Assembly: GCA_020027365.1 (NCBI GenBank)
Contig: JAHRAJ010000031.1
Location: 1 to 6,087, forward strand
Direction: 5' to 3'
Length of the DNA stretch: 6,087 bases
Source of the DNA: Cenarchaeum sp.
Lineage (GTDB): Archaea > Thermoproteota > Nitrososphaeria > Nitrososphaerales > Nitrosopumilaceae
The first letter of the stretch is position 1; each line of letters opens with the position of its first letter. Under the pieces are notes generated by a model. It worked only from the letters and a program-made list of their open reading frames with translations, had not been told where the DNA came from and ran no database searches. The position numbers were made by a program, and so were the translations under genes. Of the stretch, positions 1 through 4,674 are shown piece by piece.

Positions 1-178
1 GGCCAGAGTGCCTGTATCCCGCCGAGGGGTGGGCGGGATTGGCCTTGTTGAGGTCCGGTCGGCTGCTGCCGGCGGTGTGCGGCCCGGCGGGGTCTGGTTG
101 CAGGGCGGGGGCGGGAGGGCCGCCGCCTGTTCACGGCCCGGCGGCAAGGTTAATTTCGTACCGCGCCGGCATGCCTGC
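1..178. other. GC-rich leader upstream of purC, no gene recognised
   Basis: The frame of purC stays open back to the window edge, but its translation here is low-complexity Gly/Arg/Val and does not resemble the start of any SAICAR synthetase, so I treat it as non-coding or as the tail of something outside the window. The 10-mer GGCCCGGCGG occurs twice (81-90 and 135-144). The only functional signal I support is the TATA-like box near position 153. Confidence 0.5.
149..157 (+). promoter_or_regulatory. TATA-like promoter element of purC
   Basis: A short AT island, GTTAATTTC, stands alone in very GC-rich DNA. Its centre lies about 26 bases before the ATG at 179, the usual archaeal TATA-to-start-site distance. 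This predicts transcription starting at or near the start codon, giving a leaderless mRNA, and supports choosing 179 over upstream in-frame starts. The spacing is seen; promoter activity is inferred. Confidence 0.5.
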
Positions 179-1012
179 ATGAGGTTTGTGGCATCCGGCA
201 AGGTCAAGGACATCTACGAGTACGACGAGTCGCACCTGCTGTTCCGGTTTAGCGACCGCGTGTCGGCGTACGACGTCCGGTTTGCCCAGCACGTGCCGCG
301 CAAGGGCGAGGTCTTGTGCGCGTTTGCCGAGTACTGGTTTGGCCTGCCGATGCCCGTGCCAAACCACTTTGTCAGGAGGGTGTCGGAAACGGAGATTCTG
401 GTCCGACGGCTGGAGATGATCCCCGTCGAGTGCGTGGTGCGCGGCTATTTTTACGGAAGTCTGGAGGGCCGGTGGCGCCGCGGCGAGGTGGATCTTCCCG
501 ACGGGACGAGGCCGGTCACCGCCGCGCGTCTTCCACGGCCCGTGTTTGATCCGACGACAAAGTCCGACGAGCACGACGTGCCCGTCACGCGGGATGCCGC
601 CGTCGGGGACGGGCTGGTCACGGCATGGCAGTTTGACGCGCTGTCGTCGGCGTCCATTGCAATCTACGGGATGATGTCCGGGGTGGCCGAGTCTGCCGGC
701 TTTGTCATGGCGGATCTCAAGCTAGAGTTTGGGGTCGACGGGGACGGCCGGATTGTGCTGGCCGACTCCGTGGGCCCCGACGAGTGCAGGCTGTGGCCGC
801 GCGACTCGTATGCAGAGGGCAGGATGCAAGAGGCGTATGACAAGCAGATTCTGCGCGACTGGCTGACCGAGCACGGCCATGCGCGGCGGTTCGAGGAGGT
901 GCGGGCGCGGGGCCAAGAACCCGTGCCGCCTGTTATACCCGGCGAGATCGTCCAGAGGATGACCGACCGGTATGTCTCCGCATACAGGATGATTGCGGGC
1001 CGCACGCTGTAG
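179..1012 (+). CDS. purC: Phosphoribosylaminoimidazole-succinocarboxamide (SAICAR) synthetase
   Basis: The enzyme uses ATP to join CAIR and aspartate into SAICAR in cytosolic de novo purine (IMP) synthesis. The 277-residue product has the family's features in order: the N-terminal ATP-binding SGKVKDIYE (residues 6-14), SDRVSAYD (25-32), the substrate-binding stretch [13 protein letters not shown] (82-94), [10 protein letters not shown] (124-133), DLKLEFG (179-185), a variant of the DE(I/V)xTPDSSRxW signature reading [11 protein letters not shown] (196-206), and YDKQILRDW (220-228). The length fits a single-domain PurC. I chose the ATG at 179 because homology begins immediately after it and a TATA-like box lies 26 bases upstream; an in-frame start at 8 would add 57 low-complexity residues. 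The last ~37 codons are partly duplicated just downstream. No neighbouring purine gene is visible. Identification is very secure. Confidence 0.96.
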   Translation: MRFVASGKVKDIYEYDESHLLFRFSDRVSAYDVRFAQHVPRKGEVLCAFAEYWFGLPMPVPNHFVRRVSETEILVRRLEMIPVECVVRGYFYGSLEGRWRRGEVDLPDGTRPVTAARLPRPVFDPTTKSDEHDVPVTRDAAVGDGLVTAWQFDALSSASIAIYGMMSGVAESAGFVMADLKLEFGVDGDGRIVLADSVGPDECRLWPRDSYAEGRMQEAYDKQILRDWLTEHGHARRFEEVRARGQEPVPPVIPGEIVQRMTDRYVSAYRMIAGRTL

Positions 1013-1026
1013 TCGTGCGCGGCGGT
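901..1026 (+). repeat. Tandem duplication, copy 1 (3' end of purC)
   Basis: This segment covers the last ~37 codons, the stop codon and 14 bases after purC. It is repeated imperfectly at 1036-1151, starting from the shared GCGGGCGCGGGGCC and ending in the shared TAGTCGTGCGCGGCGGT. This copy is the functional one, because it keeps the purC reading frame to its stop. Confidence 0.8.
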
Positions 1027-1035
1027 CCTGGGGGC

Positions 1036-1151
1036 GCGGGCGCGGGGCCGAGCCCGTACCGCCGGATCCGGCGAGGCCGTCCGGAGGATGACCGGCCGGC
1101 ACCGCCGCATGCCGTGATTGCGGGCCGCACACTGTAGTCGTGCGCGGCGGT
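1036..1151 (+). pseudogene. Decayed tandem copy of the purC 3' end
   Basis: The 116 bases align with 901-1026 (126 bases). Matching blocks include GAGGATGACCG, GATTGCGGGCCGCAC and TAGTCGTGCGCGGCGGT. Small deletions, about 10 bases in total, and substitutions break the frame: the frame equivalent to purC reads a garbled tail and then hits TGA before the conserved end. It is therefore a non-coding relic of a partial tandem duplication. The ends match better than the middle, which may mean the terminal blocks are kept for a 3'-end function or simply that the middle diverged first. Confidence 0.75.
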
Positions 1152-1462
1152 GGCCCGTCACACGCGGCAAACTCGAATTTTACGTACCGTTGCGCACCTC
1201 CGGCCGTCTGATCGGCGCGGCGGGGGGGCCTGTGGCCGCCGGCCCGCCCGTTTGCCCGATTGCGGGACGATCTTGCTGGTATTGATACAACGGATATGGT
1301 ATCGCATGAAACTAGAACGTGCAGATTTTATGGGAGTTGGATTTGAACGATGGGGTGTATAGCGGCATGATTGTTGTGGTGCCGTTATCATGATGATGAG
1401 GTTTGAACCATTGAACCATGACCACTACAATATGTATGGTATTAGTGGCATGTGCATGATTC

Positions 1463-1472
1463 CATGATCATG
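1463..1472. promoter_or_regulatory. Palindrome CATGATCATG, candidate operator
   Basis: This is a perfect 10-bp palindrome about 147 bases before the winged-helix regulator start, within a cluster of CATGAT hexamers. Dimeric winged-helix regulators bind such dyads and often control their own gene. A related perfect palindrome, TGATCATGATCA, covers the start codon of the zinc-ribbon gene at 4537-4548. The symmetry is seen; a protein binding it is inference. Confidence 0.25.
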
Positions 1473-1503
1473 ACAGTAAGGTCGGTGCGTACTGCATGCC
1501 ACC

Positions 1504-1530
1504 GGTTCCCGGATCCAGGCTTGGGGAACC
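1504..1530. other. Hairpin GGTTCCC...GGGAACC
   Basis: Perfect 7-bp arms at 1504-1510 and 1524-1530 enclose a 13-base loop that itself contains the palindrome GGATCC. It lies about 90 bases before the regulator start and above its TATA-like region, so if it acts it would be at the DNA level or in a separate transcript. No T-tract follows, so it is not a simple terminator for purC. Confidence 0.35.
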
Positions 1531-1572
1531 ATTGGATTCGTAGTGGAAAAAAATTAATGCGAATGGACAAAA

Positions 1573-1590
1573 AAATATGATAATATGATC
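1573..1590 (+). promoter_or_regulatory. AT-rich promoter region of the winged-helix regulator
   Basis: A run of A residues followed by ATATGATAATATGATC provides one or more TATA-like boxes 30-45 bases before the ATG at 1619. The mRNA would then have a very short leader, which contains GGTAGGA close to the start. The exact box cannot be fixed by eye. Confidence 0.4.
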
Positions 1591-1618
1591 TTTTAGCTTG
1601 TCCGCGGGATGGTAGGAC

Positions 1619-2314
1619 ATGTCGACGTTGCTGGAAAAGCCGGTTCGGGTAAACCGGACGATCACCACAAGCATGGGCCATGCGCGGGCCATTGAGGATC
1701 CCGCGCGCTCCAAGATTTTGGAGGCGCTGTACCACAACGAGCTGAGTGCCGAGCAGATTGCCGGCAGGCTGGAAAAGGCCGGGCACAAAAAGGCGCTGAC
1801 CACGGTTCGGCACCACCTCGAGATACTCAGGGGTTCGGGACTGGTCGAGGTCGTCAGGATTAGCGAGACCCGCGGCGCGATCACAAAGTTTTACGGCACG
1901 TCTACCAAGCTTCTTGGATACAGCGTCCCAGACGACTTTGACGACCGGTACTCCAAGCAGATAAAGAGCACGGCGGCCAAGGTGGAAAAGATTCTCACGT
2001 CGATCGCGCCCAACATGCCGCAGCTCGAGCAGGACACCGGCAGGGACGAAGGCTACTCGCAGTATCTCATGCTTGAGATCATGAACCGCGCGGTGACAAA
2101 CGTGTTTGAAAACTCTGCAGTGGCAGGCGGCTCTCGGGCCGGGGCAACTGCGGCGGCCAAGGACGCCGCCGTGGACGCCAAGGCCCCTTCCGGATCCGCC
2201 AACGCCGGGGCAACTGCGGCGGCCAAGGACGCCGCCGTTGCTACTGCTGCTGCCGCCGTGGACGCCAAGGCCCCTTCCCGGCAGGCCAGAAAGAGGCGCT
2301 CCAAGGGATCCTGA
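1619..2314 (+). CDS. ArsR-like winged-helix transcriptional regulator with repetitive Ala/Lys tail
   Basis: A DNA-binding regulator of 231 residues. Residues ~20-100 form a winged helix-turn-helix: DPARSKILEALYHNELSAEQIAGRL, a recognition helix around KKALTTVRHHLEIL (57-70), and a wing near VEVVRISETRGAITKFYG (76-93). Residues ~104-166 look helical and probably form the dimerisation part, ending in YSQYLMLEIMNRAVTNVFENS. To my knowledge this body matches a regulator family common in marine Thaumarchaeota; its ligand and targets are unknown. From ~168 the protein becomes an Ala/Lys/Asp/Pro tail built from two copies of AGATAAAKDAAVDAKAPS (174-191 and 196-220, the second with a 7-residue insert), then a basic end, RQARKRRSKGS. 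That tail is unusual and recalls histone-H1-like tails, which could add non-specific DNA contacts. A PPOX gene starts 37 bases later, probably on the same transcript. Confidence 0.85.
   Translation: MSTLLEKPVRVNRTITTSMGHARAIEDPARSKILEALYHNELSAEQIAGRLEKAGHKKALTTVRHHLEILRGSGLVEVVRISETRGAITKFYGTSTKLLGYSVPDDFDDRYSKQIKSTAAKVEKILTSIAPNMPQLEQDTGRDEGYSQYLMLEIMNRAVTNVFENSAVAGGSRAGATAAAKDAAVDAKAPSGSANAGATAAAKDAAVATAAAAVDAKAPSRQARKRRSKGS
2138..2191 (+). repeat. In-gene direct repeat, copy 1 (regulator tail)
   Basis: A 54-base unit that begins GCCGGGGCAACTGCGGCGG and ends GACGCCAAGGCCCCTTCC. It recurs at 2204-2278 with identical flanks and a 21-base in-frame insert. The near-perfect nucleotide identity indicates a recent duplication rather than convergent protein composition. 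Confidence 0.9.
2204..2278 (+). repeat. In-gene direct repeat, copy 2 with 21-base insert
   Basis: Positions 2204-2238 repeat 2138-2172 exactly (35 bases), and the unit's end repeats around 2260-2278. Between them is a 21-base Ala-rich insert (about 2239-2259, GCT/GCC codons) that partly copies the adjacent GCCGCCGT. Both unit spacing and insert are multiples of three, so the frame is kept. Confidence 0.88.
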
Positions 2315-2351
2315 CTGCGGCGGCGTGTGGTGGCAGGGCGTGGGAGACGGC

Positions 2352-2759
2352 ATGGATCCGAGGGCGGTCTCACTTTTGGACGGCAAAAATTTGGTCTACG
2401 TCGCTACGCTGATGGCCGACGGTGCCCCGCAGGTGTCGCCGGTCTGGGCCGACTATGCCGACGGCCATGTCCGGATAAACACCGCCGAGGGCCGGGTAAA
2501 GCACAAGAATGCGGTGCGCGATCCCAGGGTGGCCGTGTCGGCGGTGGATCGTGACGATCCGCTGAGGATGACGACCGTCCGGGGGGTTGTCACGGAAATA
2601 CTGCCCGACTATGATTATGTGCACGCGGACATGCTGACGCGCAAGTATATGGGCCGCGACAGGTATCCGTTCAAGAGGCCCGGCGAGAGGCGCATCATTC
2701 TGCGGATACGTCCAGACCGCGTGTTTGTGATGCCCGAGCTGAACATGGCTGACGAATAG
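2352..2759 (+). CDS. PPOX-class F420/FMN-dependent split-barrel protein
   Basis: A 135-residue member of the pyridoxamine-5'-phosphate-oxidase-like flavin/F420-binding family, a compact split beta-barrel that usually works as a dimer. Family features are the N-terminal LLDGKNLVYVATLMADGAPQVSPVWADY (8-35), the HVRINTAEGRVKHKNAVRDPRVAVSAVD segment (39-66) that normally contacts cofactor phosphate, VRGVVTEI (76-83), and a C-terminal Arg-rich strand, ERRIILRIRPDRVFVM (112-127). The length is typical of the short TIGR03618-like F420-dependent subgroup. The substrate is not predictable, and F420 versus FMN is inferred from general resemblance. The ATG at 2352 has GGGAGA a few bases upstream and begins where homology begins; the same frame is open further upstream only because it shadows the regulator gene. 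It follows that gene by 37 bases, so coregulation is likely. One base after its stop lies a palindromic 25-mer that may mark the transcript end. Confidence 0.85.
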   Translation: MDPRAVSLLDGKNLVYVATLMADGAPQVSPVWADYADGHVRINTAEGRVKHKNAVRDPRVAVSAVDRDDPLRMTTVRGVVTEILPDYDYVHADMLTRKYMGRDRYPFKRPGERRIILRIRPDRVFVMPELNMADE

Positions 2760-2760
2760 C

Positions 2761-2785
2761 TTTCAAAACCCGGGTTTGGAAACAT
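2761..2785. repeat. Palindromic 3'-end element, copy 1
   Basis: A 25-base near-palindrome with core AAACCCGGGTTTGGAAAC lies one base after the TAG of the PPOX gene. It is identical to 2863-2887 and nearly identical to 4173-4197, all in the same orientation on the plus strand. It could form a stem of about 10 bp on either strand. Position at a gene end suggests termination or 3'-end processing, which is inference. Confidence 0.85.
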
Positions 2786-2862
2786 TGCACTGTGCTGGAA
2801 GGCCCATGGGCGCGAATCTTGGTGCCCGGTGTCGTGAGATTAGGGGTTGTTATGCGATGATG

Positions 2863-2887
2863 TTTCAAAACCCGGGTTTGGAAACAT
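2863..2887. repeat. Palindromic 3'-end element, copy 2
   Basis: An exact copy of 2761-2785. It lies one base beyond the stop of the minus-strand membrane protein gene (stop at 2891-2889). With copy 1 it brackets the 77-base convergent intergenic region, so each converging gene has its own element directly behind TAGC. Confidence 0.85.
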
Positions 2888-2888
2888 G

Positions 2889-3371
2889 CTATTCTGAGAG
2901 TGTGTGGTTTTGGCAGTTTGTCACGCACACGACGGCCAGATCCATGGAGCCTTGCTCCTTTGTGGGCCTGACTATGACCGTATATTCAAACTCTGAATCC
3001 AGCGTGTCCCCCTCTAGGGGGAAATACGCGGTAATCTGCGGGGATGTCTCGGAGAACAGGCCGTGGGTGGCCTTTGTGTGGACGCCGTTTTGATCCCGGA
3101 GGGTAAACTGCCTTTTTTCGGCAGAGGCCGGTGCGCCCTGCAGGTCCTCGGCCAGGATTCCGACCATGATAAACGTCCGGTTGGAGCCCGTCTCGGGACT
3201 GCCCTCTGCAACCCCCTCGTAGGTCAGCGTGTACCGCGCCGGCCCCACGGTGACCTGCTCGCCGGGACCCGCATCCATGACGTTTGGCTGGTACTGTGTA
3301 AAGAACACCATGGCTATGCCCATGGATGTCACAACTGCGCTTATGACCAGCACGATTCCAAGCCTTGCCAT
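2889..3371 (-). CDS. Membrane-anchored protein with extracytoplasmic beta-rich domain, function unknown
   Basis: I do not recognise a named family. The 160-residue product begins MARLGIVLVISAVVTSMGIAMVFF, one N-terminal transmembrane segment or uncleaved signal anchor (about residues 4-24). A beta-strand-rich domain of roughly 130 residues follows (e.g. QVTVGPARYTLTYEGVAEG, NRTFIMVGILAED, QFTLRDQNGVHTKATHG, EFEYTVIVRP), which should face outside. NRT (64-66) and NHT (155-157) are N-glycosylation sequons, and CVTNC near the C-terminus (149-153) could form a disulfide. The architecture resembles small anchored Ig-like domains of the DUF4352 type, but I cannot confirm it. The ATG at 3371 is chosen because a clear TATATAT box is centred 25 bases upstream, predicting a leaderless mRNA, and the hydrophobic segment starts right after it. 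The in-frame upstream extension to 3470 has no membrane or homology support. Confidence 0.75.
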   Translation of the reverse strand: MARLGIVLVISAVVTSMGIAMVFFTQYQPNVMDAGPGEQVTVGPARYTLTYEGVAEGSPETGSNRTFIMVGILAEDLQGAPASAEKRQFTLRDQNGVHTKATHGLFSETSPQITAYFPLEGDTLDSEFEYTVIVRPTKEQGSMDLAVVCVTNCQNHTLSE

Positions 3372-3392
3372 GAATGTAGGAATGGCCGGCCG

Positions 3393-3399
3393 TATATAT
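3393..3399 (-). promoter_or_regulatory. TATA box of the membrane protein gene
   Basis: TATATAT in otherwise GC-rich DNA, centred at 3396, is 25 bases before the ATG (3371, minus strand), the canonical archaeal distance for a transcript starting on the start codon. A 19-base repeat (3415-3433) sits just upstream of the box, where a regulator or BRE-type contact would be expected. Confidence 0.65.
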
Positions 3400-3414
3400 G
3401 GTGAGCGCGCCAGA

Positions 3415-3433
3415 GGGGGTTTAGCTTTTGTGC
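3415..3433. repeat. 19-bp direct repeat, copy A
   Basis: GGGGGTTTAGCTTTTGTGC occurs exactly here and at 3581-3599, in the same orientation and 166 bases apart, in the intergenic region between two minus-strand genes. This copy is 16 bases upstream of the TATA box of the membrane protein gene. A 19-base exact match is unlikely by chance in a 6-kb window. Confidence 0.85.
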
Positions 3434-3580
3434 CTAGTAAAACTCGCGGGGGCATCTCTGGCCGGCCCACCCCGGTGTTTGGAGGGTTGGTGGCAGTATG
3501 CAGGCACGGGTGTTAAACCCCCCCTCAAAAACGGGTTTTTTGGAAAAACGGGGGCGTGCCTGAATCCGGGGGGAGGGGAG
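3434..3580. other. Intergenic segment between the two 19-bp repeats
   Basis: No gene is supported. It contains the AAACCCCCCC run at 3515-3524, which is partly complementary to the GGGGGTTT of the flanking repeats, and the T/A-tract palindrome at 3525-3548 described separately. Confidence 0.5.
3518..3553 (-). terminator. Candidate terminator / degenerate copy of the palindromic 3'-end element
   Basis: Read on the minus strand this has two GTTTTT tracts separated by CCAAAAAACCC, about 90 bases after the stop of the DUF2299-like gene. T-runs of five or more are known signals for archaeal RNA polymerase termination. The plus-strand core TCAAAAACGGGTTTTTTGG also resembles the 25-base palindromic element found after three other genes here. 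Both readings agree with a 3'-end role, but the match is loose. Confidence 0.4.
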
Positions 3581-3599
3581 GGGGGTTTAGCTTTTGTGC
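3581..3599. repeat. 19-bp direct repeat, copy B
   Basis: An exact second copy of GGGGGTTTAGCTTTTGTGC, about 40 bases beyond the stop codon of the DUF2299-like gene on the minus strand. It is preceded by a purine-rich G-tract (3568-3580). Confidence 0.85.
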
Positions 3600-3639
3600 G
3601 TAAACGCGCCGGCGGGCGGTGCGGCCGCCAATCCGTCTT

Positions 3640-4116
3640 TTAAAACGTCTTGAGCACAAACCGCGTGACCTCGTCTCCCATCTCGGTGACGCGGACCAGC
3701 GTCTGGACAAAGTCGTTTTGGTTGAACGTCCCCTCGTCGTCCATCACGGCGTACACGCCTATGATCAGGCGGCCGTCCTCTGTGCGGTTTTTGTTTATCG
3801 CGCGGATTGACCTGCAATAGTCGGCCACCTTTGCCGCAAAGTTTTCGCGCTGCTGGCCGTTTAGCTTTAGATACCTGGCATTCTGGTTGTTCTTGAGGGG
3901 AACCAGGCACCCGATTACCAGCACGTCGCCGCCCTGCTGCACGGGGTGGAACACCTCTAGCCTGTTTTCAAACGAGCCGGCGCGATTCAGCGCAAACGTA
4001 AAGTGGTTTTGGGTGTTTTGAACGTCGGCAAACCTGTAGCTCTCGTGGACGAGCCAGCGCTCGACGCTGTCCCTGAGTCCGCTCCTCCCATCTGCACCGC
4101 CTGCCGCCGCTCCCAT
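3640..4116 (-). CDS. DUF2299-like (YbjN-type fold) conserved archaeal protein
   Basis: A 158-residue soluble protein without signal peptide or membrane segment. The pattern of an N-terminal helix (LRDSVERWLVHESYRFADVQ, about 14-33), then strands (NHFTFALNRAG, NRLEVFHPV, GDVLVIGCLVPL), a helical middle (NGQQRENFAAKVADYCRSI) and further strands (GRLIIGVYAVMDDEG) ending in helix NDFVQTLVRVTEMGDEVTRFVLKTF fits the archaeal DUF2299 family, which shares the YbjN/secretion-chaperone-like fold. The cellular role of that family is unknown. The assignment rests on resemblance by eye. I place the start at ATG 4116: a TATA-like GATATAG lies about 31 bases before it, whereas the longer in-frame GTG at 4155 would lie upstream of that box and could not be transcribed from it. 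Its position beside the zinc-ribbon gene gives no functional clue. Confidence 0.65.
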   Translation of the reverse strand: MGAAAGGADGRSGLRDSVERWLVHESYRFADVQNTQNHFTFALNRAGSFENRLEVFHPVQQGGDVLVIGCLVPLKNNQNARYLKLNGQQRENFAAKVADYCRSIRAINKNRTEDGRLIIGVYAVMDDEGTFNQNDFVQTLVRVTEMGDEVTRFVLKTF

Positions 4117-4142
4117 GACGGCGCATCCGCACCAGTCCTTAT

Positions 4143-4150
4143 GACTATAT
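4143..4150 (-). promoter_or_regulatory. TATA-like box of the DUF2299-like gene
   Basis: Minus-strand ATATAGTC is centred about 31 bases before the ATG at 4116. This predicts an RNA start within a few bases of that codon and argues against the GTG at 4155. Confidence 0.45.
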
Positions 4151-4172
4151 CGCACGTGCTACATGCGCGGTA

Positions 4173-4197
4173 TTTCTAAACCCGAGTTTGGAAACAT
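4173..4197. repeat. Palindromic 3'-end element, copy 3
   Basis: It differs from copies 1 and 2 by two substitutions (core TAAACCCGAGTTTGGAAAC). It lies 19 bases after the final stop of the minus-strand zinc-ribbon reading frame (4217-4219) and upstream of the DUF2299-like promoter. It is thus the third copy placed behind a gene end and would separate these two minus-strand genes into different transcripts if it terminates. Confidence 0.8.
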
Positions 4198-4216
4198 TGC
4201 CGTGGGGGGTGCGTGC

Positions 4217-4543
4217 CTATTGTGCGGGCGCCCTTTTGCGTGCCTGCGTAATCTCAATCTCGACGGTCTCCAGCGGGTCATCCACCTGATTGCGGCGGAC
4301 CGAGAACATCTTTGGCCTCTCAAAGTCGTTTGTGCAGTCCGGGCAGGCGTACACGAGCACGCGGTGCTAGTTGGGCGCCTTGGGGTTTGACAGCCTTGGA
4401 TAGTAGACCAGCCTGGCCCCGCAGTCAACACAGTACCTGTTGGCCCGGCGGGTCCTGGCCAGTGCAAACCTCCTGCATGCTTTGTATGCACGCCCCGTTA
4501 TTTGATCTATCCCGTCTATTTTGATATACCAAATGGTGATCAT
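4217..4543 (-). pseudogene. Zinc-ribbon protein gene interrupted by one in-frame TAG
   Basis: The frame starts at ATG 4543 (MITIWYIKIDGIDQITGRAY) and runs to a TAG at 4219-4217. It is broken only by a TAG at 4369-4367, codon 59 of 109. Before that codon is CVDCGARLVYYPRL (C38, C41); after it, in the same frame, comes HRVLVYACPDCTNDFERPK (C67, C70). The two CxxC knuckles, about 25 residues apart, make one zinc ribbon only if both halves are joined, and the second half also keeps sensible codons up to VEIEITQARKRAPAQ. So this was, or still is, one small zinc-ribbon protein of about 108 residues, probably nucleic-acid or protein binding. Options are a recent nonsense mutation, a sequencing error, readthrough, or a truncated 58-residue product. 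No pyrrolysine system is expected in this phylum. A palindrome covers the start codon. The family is not recognised. Confidence 0.7.
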
Positions 4544-4548
4544 GATCA
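4537..4548. promoter_or_regulatory. 12-bp palindrome over the zinc-ribbon start codon
   Basis: TGATCATGATCA is a perfect dyad centred on the start of the minus-strand zinc-ribbon gene (ATG 4543-4541). A bound dimer would block initiation of transcription or elongation. It shares the TGATCATG core with the palindrome at 1463-1472 upstream of the winged-helix regulator. A role as operator is speculative. Confidence 0.3.
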
Positions 4549-4584
4549 ACGCGGGGTGGGTTGATGCGCGGGGTGCGGTAGCCG

Positions 4585-4601
4585 ACAATTGATATATTGG
4601 C
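4585..4601. promoter_or_regulatory. Shared divergent TATA region
   Basis: The AT island CAATTGATATATTGG is nearly symmetric and offers a TATA box in both directions: toward the minus-strand zinc-ribbon gene (centre about 52 bases before its ATG, so a leader of about 25 bases) and toward the plus-strand secreted protein gene, where the predicted RNA start falls near 4621. It is the only AT-rich stretch in the divergent intergenic gap. Confidence 0.5.
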
Positions 4602-4674
4602 CGGTGGCTGCGAGGGGGGCGTGTGTGTGGTGCTATCTGGGTTGTGGAAAAGGCGGCGTGTATGTGCGGCGGAG

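Larger units (their letters stand above)
1152..1618. other. Long intergenic region, AT-rich in its second half
   Basis: No convincing gene is present. Positions 1152-1270 are GC-rich; from about 1270 the composition shifts sharply toward AT until the regulator gene at 1619. The AT-rich part has four CATGAT hexamers plus a CATGAC (1366, 1389, 1455, 1463, 1469), including the perfect palindrome CATGATCATG at 1463-1472, a TGAACCAT direct repeat near 1403-1418, and a hairpin at 1504-1530. A small ORF at 1306-1362 (18 residues) cannot be supported. No tRNA features were seen. Confidence 0.6.

Noticed and set aside
8..178. N-terminal extension of PurC by 57 residues
   Set aside because: The translation is low-complexity, SAICAR synthetases begin at the SGKVKDIYE region, and the TATA-like box lies inside this stretch.
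1306..1362. 18-residue ORF MKLERADFMGVGFERWGV
   Set aside because: Too short to support without conservation; the nearby TATA-like sequence is too close to serve it.
1380..1440. Possible C/D box guide RNA starting at ATGATGA (about 1390)
   Set aside because: No proper D or D' box (CTGA) at the required distance was found.
1152..1618. Possible tRNA or CRISPR array in the long intergenic region
   Set aside because: No T-arm GTTCRAATC consensus or cloverleaf was seen, and repeats are short, few and irregularly spaced.
4117..4155. GTG start at 4155 for the DUF2299-like gene
   Set aside because: The only TATA-like box (4143-4150) lies downstream of this codon; the ATG at 4116 fits the promoter better and the extra residues look non-native.
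4159..4491. Minus-strand ORF of 110 codons over the zinc-ribbon gene
   Set aside because: Its Thr/Arg/Pro-rich translation is a frame shadow; the overlapping frame has the cysteine motifs and normal composition.
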